Assembly: GCA_003489395.1 (NCBI GenBank) | Contig: DNMN01000059.1 | Location: 2,675-8,648, forward strand | Direction: 5' to 3' | Source of the DNA: Candidatus Yonathbacteria bacterium | Lineage (GTDB): Bacteria; Patescibacteriota; Minisyncoccia; Phycocordibacterales; UBA1550 | DNA: 5,974 nt | Shown here: one piece after another, positions 1-5,300 of the stretch | Position numbering within the stretch: position 1 is the stretch's first letter | Layout: every line of letters begins with the position of its first letter | Program-made: the position numbers and the translations under genes | The notes under the pieces: model-generated | What the model saw: the letters and a program-made list of their open reading frames with translations, nothing else | What the model was told of the DNA's origin: nothing | Database searches by the model: none

Positions 1-843
1 CTTCATCCAAAGTTGCCGTTCGGTATCGCTCAGGCAGGGAAAGCTTTTCGTAACGAGATAGCGGCACGCCAGTATATTTTTAGAACACGCGAGTTTGAAC
101 AGTTGGAGATGCAATATTTCCACAACCCGCTACAGACAAAGGAGCTGTATGAAATGTGGAAAGAAATCAGATGGGAGTGGTTTCTCTCATTAGGAATTCC
201 ATCTGAAAAAATTCGCTGGTACAAGCATGAAAAACTCGCGCACTACGCTAGTGATGCGTACGATATTGAATATTCGTATGGTTTTTTCGGCGGGGATTTT
301 AAGGAAGTAGAGGGAATACACGCGCGAGGGGATTGGGATTTGTCACAGCACTCAAAGTTCTCAGGTGTTCCTCTCGACTATTTTGACGAAGAAACAAAGA
401 CAAGATTTACCCCGCACATTATGGAGACGTCTGTTGGGCTAGGAAGATTGTTCCTAATGTTTATGGATAATGCCTACACAGAAGATGGTGAGGGGGAAGA
501 CACTAGAGTGTTTTTGAAATTTCCGCCAAAACTTGCGCCTATCAAGTGTGCAGTTTTCCCGCTTCTCAAAAACAAACCTGAACTAGTTGCGAAAGCGCGT
601 GAGGTTTTTGCAATGCTTCGCACAGAATTTATGTGCGAGTTTGACGACAACGGCAATGTAGGCAAGCGGTACCGCCGACAGGACGAGATAGGCACACCGT
701 TTTGCGTTACAATCGACTTCGACACCCTAGGTGAAACACCCGAGCTCAAAGACACTGTCACTATCCGCGACCGTGACACAGGTGAGCAGAAGCGTCTCCC
801 CATAGGTGAGTTGACAAATTACCTAAAAACTGCCATTCTCTAG
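1..843 (+). CDS. glyQS: Glycyl-tRNA synthetase, single-chain class II type, 5'-truncated by window edge
   Basis: Attaches glycine to tRNA-Gly in the cytoplasm, using ATP. The reading frame is open from base 1 (it begins L-H-P-K-L-P-F-G), so the start lies upstream; about 280 residues are visible, and the family usually has about 450-500. Class II motif 2 is clear at about 46-102 (FRNE followed by IFRTREFEQ). The glycine-pocket region (EVEGIHARGDWDL) is at about 304-342. Motif 3 is at about 412-456 (ETSVGLGR, with its invariant Arg and the Ser used in glycine recognition). From about 538 to the stop is the HGTP anticodon-binding domain, with the GKRYRRQDEIGTPFCV signature at about 661-708. This is the eukaryote-like alpha2 enzyme (also named glyS), not the alpha2beta2 GlyQ/GlyS pair. 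It ends with TAG, and a small membrane-protein gene follows 46 bases later. The TTG at base 13 is an internal Leu codon, not a start. Confidence 0.97.
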   Translation, partial: LHPKLPFGIAQAGKAFRNEIAARQYIFRTREFEQLEMQYFHNPLQTKELYEMWKEIRWEWFLSLGIPSEKIRWYKHEKLAHYASDAYDIEYSYGFFGGDFKEVEGIHARGDWDLSQHSKFSGVPLDYFDEETKTRFTPHIMETSVGLGRLFLMFMDNAYTEDGEGEDTRVFLKFPPKLAPIKCAVFPLLKNKPELVAKAREVFAMLRTEFMCEFDDNGNVGKRYRRQDEIGTPFCVTIDFDTLGETPELKDTVTIRDRDTGEQKRLPIGELTNYLKTAIL

Positions 844-874
844 AAGTAACTTTTAGTTCCTTTTACAATTTTTT

Positions 875-880
875 AGGAGG
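875..880 (+). promoter_or_regulatory. Strong Shine-Dalgarno site that sets the start of the small membrane protein
   Basis: AGGAGG is a perfect anti-16S complement. It lies 9 bases before the ATG at 890 but directly abuts the in-frame GTG at 881, which is therefore too close to be the start. It is the only strong ribosome binding site in the window; the four genes downstream have none. Confidence 0.85.
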
Positions 881-889
881 GTGATTATC

Positions 890-1243
890 ATGGTGGAAAT
901 AGTTTTGTCTGGAGCAATTGCTGTAATCTTACTGCTCGTTGCCGGCGGAGCCTTTTCTGAAAAGGCATACTGGGGTGGAGCTATCGCCAGTATTTTTGGA
1001 GCCATTTTTGTCATAATTACAGCTCTTTCTTTGGGTGTTTATTCCGGTCCACTGGGAGACCTCGATGGAAAGACGTTTGCCGTAGATGCAAAAATCATAG
1101 ACAGCACGGGGAAGAAAGTCTATATCCTCTATGATTTGGAGAAAAAGAAAAACCGTCTTGCTCTGCTTCCCACATATCCACCGGCAGGATACCAAGAAGC
1201 GGTAATGACCGATGGAAAGGTATTGCTCACTCCTTCACCCTAA
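890..1243 (+). CDS. Small two-helix membrane protein of unknown function
   Basis: I do not recognise this family. The ATG at 890 gives 117 residues and is chosen because a perfect AGGAGG sits 9 bases upstream; an in-frame GTG at 881 would add only three residues and would touch the Shine-Dalgarno. Residues about 4-22 and 27-50 are hydrophobic and separated by a short polar turn (FSEKAYWG), so a helical hairpin in the membrane is likely, with no lipobox or clear cleavage site. Residues about 51-117 are soluble and look beta-rich: a GDLDGKTFAVDAKI stretch, then GKKVYILYDLEKKKNRLALL and a Pro-rich tail. Both termini should lie on the same side of the membrane. Its position between glyQS and a strong terminator means it is probably the last cistron of that transcript, though a private promoter cannot be excluded. 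The matching ribosome binding site, normal codon use and membrane pattern make it a real gene; its role is open. Confidence 0.85.
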   Translation: MVEIVLSGAIAVILLLVAGGAFSEKAYWGGAIASIFGAIFVIITALSLGVYSGPLGDLDGKTFAVDAKIIDSTGKKVYILYDLEKKKNRLALLPTYPPAGYQEAVMTDGKVLLTPSP

Positions 1244-1263
1244 AAATTTCGTCTGGATAAGGT

Positions 1264-1294
1264 AAAGGCTCTCGCAAGAGAGCCTTTTTCTTTT
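1264..1294 (+). terminator. Rho-independent terminator after the glyQS / small membrane protein unit
   Basis: AAAGGCTCTC (1264-1273) pairs perfectly with GAGAGCCTTT (1278-1287) around a GCAA loop, a stable GNRA tetraloop. The 3' arm runs into a T-rich tail (TTTTTCTTTT). It starts 20 bases after the stop at 1243 and ends 27 bases before the ATG at 1322, so it separates two plus-strand transcription units. Confidence 0.93.
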
Positions 1295-1306
1295 GCTCAT
1301 TCCTTG

Positions 1307-1315
1307 TGCTAGACT
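1307..1315 (+). promoter_or_regulatory. Candidate extended -10 promoter for the M16 gene, leaderless spacing
   Basis: TGC followed by TAGACT (1310-1315) resembles an extended -10 element, with four of six matches to TATAAT. No good -35 is visible 16-18 bases upstream, where the terminator T-tract lies. With usual spacing, +1 falls at about 1322, the A of the ATG, and no Shine-Dalgarno precedes that ATG. A promoter is needed here because a strong terminator lies just upstream. The exact element is an inference. Confidence 0.5.
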
Positions 1316-1321
1316 AACGGG

Positions 1322-2590
1322 ATGAAATTCAAGAAAAAAGTATTGCCAAACGGCCTTCGGATGCTCGCGGTTCCGATGGCGGACAACCCGACGGTGACCG
1401 TGCTTGTGCTAGTGGAAACTGGCTCAAAATATGAATCAAAAGATAAAAATGGACTCTCGCATTTTCTTGAGCATATGTGTTTCAAGGGCACAACCACTCG
1501 TCCAAACACAAGCGACCTCGCAAAGGAGCTGGACACGCTTGGATGTGAATTCGGCGCATTCACTGGGCAGGAATTCACAGGCTACTATGCAAAAGGAAAG
1601 GCAAGCGATTTCCCAAAACTTATTGATATCATTTCCGACCTTTACCTAAACCCGCTTCTCAAAGAAGACGAGATTGAAAAAGAAAAAGGTGTTATCGTAG
1701 ACGAAATAAATATGTACGACGATATGCCGATGCAAAAAGTCCACGAGGTATGGATGGACCTTTTATACGGAGACCAGCCGGCAGGATGGTCTATTGCCGG
1801 TCCTCGGGATATTGTGCGTGGAATGTCGCGCAAAGACTTTGTCGCGTATCGCAAAGCGCATTATGTTGCGAGCGCAACGACAGTCATTGTGTCAGGCAAC
1901 GTGGATGCAAGCACAGCATTCAAATCAATCGCAAAAAGTTTTAAGGGAATTGCGGAAAATAAAAAAGGTGGAAAGAAAAAAACACGCGATATGCAGTCGG
2001 TGCCACAAGTAGCGCTTCACCACAAAGAAACAGACCAAACGCACTTCATTCTCGGAGTGAGGTCATTTCCAATTTACGATAAAAGAAATCCAATCCTCTC
2101 TGTACTTGGAGGAGTCCTTGGAAGCGGAATGTCTTCGCGACTTTTCAGAAAAATCAGAGACGAGATGGGAGTAGGGTACTATGTGCGCGCAGGTAACAGC
2201 ACTTCAACAGACAGCGGATACTTTGCCGTGTCTGCGGGAGTTGCGAATGACAGACTTGGAGAGGTGCTACGCGCAGTGATAAATGAACTCAACGATTTAA
2301 AAACCAATCTTGTTTCATCCGAGGAGCTTTCAAAAGTTAAGGAGCATATTATAGGAATGATGTATCTTGGTCTTGAATCATCCGACGATCTTGCTGAATA
2401 TTATGGCACACAAGAAGTGATGCGTCGTGAAATGCGCACTCCAAAAGAAAAGGAAAAGATTATCCGCGCAGTAACAGCAGAGGATGTGCGTAAAATGGCA
2501 CGCAAAATTTTTGTAGAGAAGAATCTGAACTTGGCGCTCGTTGGGCCGTCAAAGGACGATGCCTCACTACAGGCGCTTCTTAAATTTTAG
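1322..2590 (+). CDS. M16 family (pitrilysin / processing-peptidase-like) zinc metallopeptidase
   Basis: Predicted zinc endopeptidase of the M16B group, relatives of mitochondrial processing peptidase and bacterial PqqL/YmxG-like enzymes. The 422 residues match the usual one-chain length of two M16 domains. The inverted zinc motif HFLEH is at residues 47-51 (ligands His47 and His51, catalytic Glu50), followed by CFKGT. Glu121 and the third ligand Glu128 lie in EKEKGVIVDEIN; 76 residues separate His51 from Glu128, the spacing known for the family. The C-terminal domain carries SSRLF, then R279 and Y286 of the R/Y substrate-binding pair (RDEMGVGY). The catalytic set is therefore complete. No signal peptide is seen (the N-terminus is MKFKKKVLPNG), so it is probably cytoplasmic. 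The substrate is unknown; peptide turnover or maturation of exported proteins are possible. It is the first gene of the second unit, 21 bases ahead of the AI-2E gene. No Shine-Dalgarno is present; the ATG follows a -10-like box. Confidence 0.95.
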   Translation: MKFKKKVLPNGLRMLAVPMADNPTVTVLVLVETGSKYESKDKNGLSHFLEHMCFKGTTTRPNTSDLAKELDTLGCEFGAFTGQEFTGYYAKGKASDFPKLIDIISDLYLNPLLKEDEIEKEKGVIVDEINMYDDMPMQKVHEVWMDLLYGDQPAGWSIAGPRDIVRGMSRKDFVAYRKAHYVASATTVIVSGNVDASTAFKSIAKSFKGIAENKKGGKKKTRDMQSVPQVALHHKETDQTHFILGVRSFPIYDKRNPILSVLGGVLGSGMSSRLFRKIRDEMGVGYYVRAGNSTSTDSGYFAVSAGVANDRLGEVLRAVINELNDLKTNLVSSEELSKVKEHIIGMMYLGLESSDDLAEYYGTQEVMRREMRTPKEKEKIIRAVTAEDVRKMARKIFVEKNLNLALVGPSKDDASLQALLKF

Positions 2591-2599
2591 TTTTTGGGT

Positions 2600-2605
2600 T
2601 ATTAT
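2600..2605 (+). promoter_or_regulatory. Candidate -10 element before the AI-2E family gene, leaderless spacing
   Basis: TATTAT matches the -10 consensus at five of six bases and lies so that +1 would fall at 2612, the A of the ATG. The possible -35 (TTCTTA, about 2577-2582) is weak. No Shine-Dalgarno precedes the ATG. The gap is AT-rich, so a chance match is possible; transcription from the M16 promoter could also cover this gene. Confidence 0.35.
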
Positions 2606-2611
2606 ATAAAG

Positions 2612-3682
2612 ATGAAAAAGCCCGAGAAGGACACAGTTATTTCTATCACCGCTGGCACAATCGTAAAAGGGTTGGCAATACTTTTGGGCGCATGGGTATT
2701 GTGGATTCTTCGCGACCTAGTGATGGTTGTTGTTACATCAGTCATTCTCGCGTCCTCCATTGAGCCGGGAATCAAATTTCTTTCTCGTTTTCGAATTCAC
2801 CGCATTCCGGCGGTTCTTCTCACGTATCTTGCCACAGCTGGTCTGTTTTTTGGTCTGATTCTCGGGTTTGTACCGCCAATTGTAAACGAAGCTTCGGACA
2901 TTACTCAAAAGCTTCCCGCAATGATTCAGTCTGTGGACAAGAATGTGCTCGGTGACAAAAATATTCTATCCAAAGCGTTTTGGGGAGAGAACAAAGCATC
3001 TCCTGCTTCTGTGAATCCTGCGCTTGAGGATTTGTTTGGAAGGATCTCCGGCGCAAGCGACGCCTCGCAAAATGTGTTCGGCGCGGCTGGAGCGATATTT
3101 GGCGGTATCTTTAGTTTTGTACTTATCGTCATACTTTCGTTTTATTTTGCAATGCAGGAGCGCGGTATTGAAAACTTTTTGCGAATCATTATTCCATTTG
3201 GAAATGAAGAATACGCGATAAACCTTTGGGAACGCTCAAAGGAAAAAATTGGAAAGTGGATGCAAGGACAGCTTCTCCTTGGGGTGCTAATCTTTGTGGT
3301 TGTGTATCTGGGACTTACAATTTTCGGTGTTCCATATGCAATGTCACTAGCGCTTCTTGCCGGTGTGCTGGAAATCATTCCAGTGTTCGGGCCAATCCTA
3401 GCCGCAATCCCTGGAGTCATCCTCGCGTTCACTGTTGGCGGAGCGACGCTCGCGGCCATTGTAGCTGGTTTCTATTTACTCGTTCAGCAGTTTGAAAGTC
3501 ACCTCATTTATCCTCTCGTTGTGCGAAAGGTTGTGGGCGTACCACCTATCCTCGTTATCCTGGCTCTTATTATTGGCGCCCAGCTGGGAGGGTTTTTGGG
3601 AATACTTATTTCAGTTCCGGTTGCGGCGGCGATTATGGAGCTTGTTGAAGACATTGAGCGCAGAAAGGGGATGATTGTTTAG
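2612..3682 (+). CDS. AI-2E / PerM / YdiK family polytopic membrane protein
   Basis: Member of the AI-2E transporter family (PF01594, formerly UPF0118). Characterised members are linked to export of autoinducer-2 (TqsA) or to sodium/proton exchange, so the transported substrate here cannot be named. The 356 residues fit the family. Hydrophobic segments lie at about 15-33, 34-50, 68-90, 155-182, 219-243, 244-275, 276-293 and 310-345, the usual eight-helix plan. A polar, extra-membrane segment occupies about 92-154. Family signatures are EIIPVFGPILAAIPG (about 254-268), the Q-F-E-S-H-L-I-Y-P stretch (about 293-301), VVGVPPILVILALIIGAQLG, and the closing GFLGILISVPVAAAI. The ATG at 2612 is preferred over the in-frame TTG at 2594, which adds six residues with no ribosome binding site and overlaps the -10-like box. 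It lies 21 bases after the M16 gene and 14 before metG, so it is probably co-transcribed with both. Confidence 0.93.
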   Translation: MKKPEKDTVISITAGTIVKGLAILLGAWVLWILRDLVMVVVTSVILASSIEPGIKFLSRFRIHRIPAVLLTYLATAGLFFGLILGFVPPIVNEASDITQKLPAMIQSVDKNVLGDKNILSKAFWGENKASPASVNPALEDLFGRISGASDASQNVFGAAGAIFGGIFSFVLIVILSFYFAMQERGIENFLRIIIPFGNEEYAINLWERSKEKIGKWMQGQLLLGVLIFVVVYLGLTIFGVPYAMSLALLAGVLEIIPVFGPILAAIPGVILAFTVGGATLAAIVAGFYLLVQQFESHLIYPLVVRKVVGVPPILVILALIIGAQLGGFLGILISVPVAAAIMELVEDIERRKGMIV

Positions 3683-3696
3683 TTTGCTTTCCTATT

Positions 3697-5265
3697 ATGG
3701 CAGAGAAAAAATTTTACATAACCACGCCTATTTTTTACGCGAATGCGGAGCTACATTTGGGGCACACGTATACTCTTGTGTTGTCGGACGTTTTGGCGCG
3801 CTACCATCGCTCAATAGGAGATAAAACTTTTTTTCTGACAGGTTCTGATGAACACGGCGACAAAATAGTGCGCGCCGCTCAAAAAGAAGATATTGGCCCG
3901 CAGGCGTTTGTGAATAAAAATGTTGCAAAAATGCAGGAGCTAATAAAAGAACTCGGCATCTCAAACGATTTATTTATTCGCACTTCTAATCAGGAACATC
4001 ACTGGCCTGGCGCAAAAAAACTTTGGCACGCGTTGGAAGAAGCTGGCGATATCTACAAGGGCACGTACAAGGGGCTATACTGCATTGGATGTGAATCGTT
4101 TATCACTGAAAAAGAATTGGTGAATGGTAAATGCCCGCTCCACGATACCGAGCCCGAGCATATTGAAGAGGAAAATTATTTTTTCAAACTTTCAAAATAT
4201 GGACCCGAAATAAAACGTTTGCTTCTAAATGGGGAATTTAAAATCACACCGCAGTCAAGAGTGAATGAAATCGTTTCTCTCATCTCCGGCGCAAACGGCG
4301 AAAGCGGTTTGGGAGATGTGAGTATCTCCAGACCGGAGCGCGCCATCCCGTGGGGGATACCTGCGCCAAACGATCCAACACAGCTGATGTACGTTTGGTG
4401 CGATGCGCTGTCAAATTATATTTCCGCTCTAGGATACGGCACAGATAACGAAGAAAATTTTAGAACTTTTTGGCCTGCGGATATTCAAATTCTCGGGAAA
4501 GATATTCTGCGTTTTCACGCTTTGCTCTGGCCTGCGTTTTTATTATCTGCGAGGATTCCTCTTCCGCGAGAACTTCTGGTGCACGGATTTGTAAATTCTG
4601 GCGGGAAAAAAATGTCAAAGTCTCTCGGGAACGTGCTTTCACCAGGTGAATTTATTTCAGAATACGGACGCGATGCTCTGCGCTACTATCTTACCCGCGA
4701 AGTCTCTCCTGTTGAGGACTGGGATTTAACACGCGAGAAATTCAAGGAGGTTTACAATGCGAATCTTGCGAATGGGCTCGGGAACCTTGTGTCACGTACT
4801 CTAAAAATGGCAGAGCAATATTTTGGTGGTGTTGTGACCGGCGACGCAACGCGCGTGCCTTCCATTAAATCAAAGATGAGCGCGGTGGAAACATTCGGCG
4901 ACATTGCTGGAATGAATATTCCGTATATTATTACCAATGACATATTGCCTCGCTATCACAAACATATGTCCGCGAGCGAGATTAATAAAGGCGCTGACGT
5001 GATTTGGGAGCTCATTGGGCACCTTGACCAGTTTGTCACGGACTACGAGCCTTTCAAGCTTGTAAAGACAGATAAAAAAGCTACGGAGGCTATTATTTGG
5101 GGGCTCTTGTATGGACTTCGTGAAGTTGGACGAATGCTTGTGCCAATTATGCCGGATACAGCAGAGAAGATTGAAATTCTCGTTGGCGCGTCTTCGGCTC
5201 TTGCTGACGAAGCAGTGTTTAACACAAAAGCCCTCACAGAACCGCTGTTTAAACGCAGAGATTAA
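3697..5265 (+). CDS. metG: Methionyl-tRNA synthetase, Thermus-type with one zinc knuckle
   Basis: Charges tRNA-Met, including the initiator, with methionine in the cytoplasm. At 522 residues it has the class I Rossmann core and the helical anticodon domain but no C-terminal EMAP/Trbp111-like tRNA-binding domain. The HIGH motif is H20-L-G-H23, after the typical start KFYITTPIFYAN. The connective-peptide zinc knuckle is C129-x2-C132 with C146-x2-H149, the single-knuckle pattern of Thermus MetRS. WGIP is at about 219-222, the YVWCDAL motif at 232-238, and KMSKS at 305-309. In the anticodon domain N363 and R367 (GNLVSR) align with E. coli N391 and R395. The site of the anticodon-reading Trp (E. 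coli W461, normally in a K/E-P-W motif) is EPFKL here, with Phe453. The ATG is 14 bases after the preceding stop and has no Shine-Dalgarno, so cotranscription and translation linked to the upstream gene are likely. The N-terminal alignment supports this start. Confidence 0.97.
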   Translation: MAEKKFYITTPIFYANAELHLGHTYTLVLSDVLARYHRSIGDKTFFLTGSDEHGDKIVRAAQKEDIGPQAFVNKNVAKMQELIKELGISNDLFIRTSNQEHHWPGAKKLWHALEEAGDIYKGTYKGLYCIGCESFITEKELVNGKCPLHDTEPEHIEEENYFFKLSKYGPEIKRLLLNGEFKITPQSRVNEIVSLISGANGESGLGDVSISRPERAIPWGIPAPNDPTQLMYVWCDALSNYISALGYGTDNEENFRTFWPADIQILGKDILRFHALLWPAFLLSARIPLPRELLVHGFVNSGGKKMSKSLGNVLSPGEFISEYGRDALRYYLTREVSPVEDWDLTREKFKEVYNANLANGLGNLVSRTLKMAEQYFGGVVTGDATRVPSIKSKMSAVETFGDIAGMNIPYIITNDILPRYHKHMSASEINKGADVIWELIGHLDQFVTDYEPFKLVKTDKKATEAIIWGLLYGLREVGRMLVPIMPDTAEKIEILVGASSALADEAVFNTKALTEPLFKRRD

Positions 5266-5269
5266 TCTA

Positions 5270-5286
5270 CTAAGTCCAGGACTTAG
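5270..5286 (+). repeat. Perfect 8-bp inverted repeat between metG and tatD
   Basis: CTAAGTCC and GGACTTAG are exact reverse complements around a single A at 5278. The repeat starts five bases after the metG stop and ends 14 bases before the tatD ATG. As RNA it could form a 6-bp stem with a CCAGG loop. No T-tract follows, so it does not look like an intrinsic terminator. It might be a protein-binding dyad or an RNA processing/decay hairpin, or chance. Confidence 0.6.
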
Positions 5287-5300
5287 ATAGAAGCACAACT

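Noticed and set aside
13..15. TTG at 13 as a real start of the glycyl-tRNA synthetase
   Set aside because: The frame is open to base 1 and the protein enters in the middle of the conserved catalytic core, so the gene is cut by the window edge.
304..342. EGIHARGDWDL in GlyRS as an unusual glycine-pocket variant of EGIANR
   Set aside because: From memory, other bacterial GlyRS enzymes carry GIH-x-R at this place and the key acidic residue is kept, so this is normal family variation.
474..803. 109-residue minus-strand open frame opposite the GlyRS anticodon domain
   Set aside because: Ser/Arg-rich composition typical of antisense translation, no motif, and it overlaps a conserved coding region entirely.
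864..869. TACAAT as a promoter for the small membrane protein gene
   Set aside because: Its +1 would fall inside the AGGAGG site and destroy it, and the expected -35 position (TAGAAG) does not match.
881..889. GTG at 881 as start of the small membrane protein gene
   Set aside because: It directly abuts the AGGAGG site with no spacer. The in-frame ATG at 890 has an ideal 9-base spacing.
2594..2611. TTG at 2594 as start of the AI-2E family gene
   Set aside because: It adds six residues without a ribosome binding site, lies three bases after the previous stop, and overlaps a -10-like box. ATG at 2612 begins a normal family N-terminus.
4870..5298. 142-residue minus-strand open frame opposite the metG 3' end
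   Set aside because: It lies mostly opposite a strongly conserved gene, has no recognisable domain and reads as the antisense shadow of metG codons.
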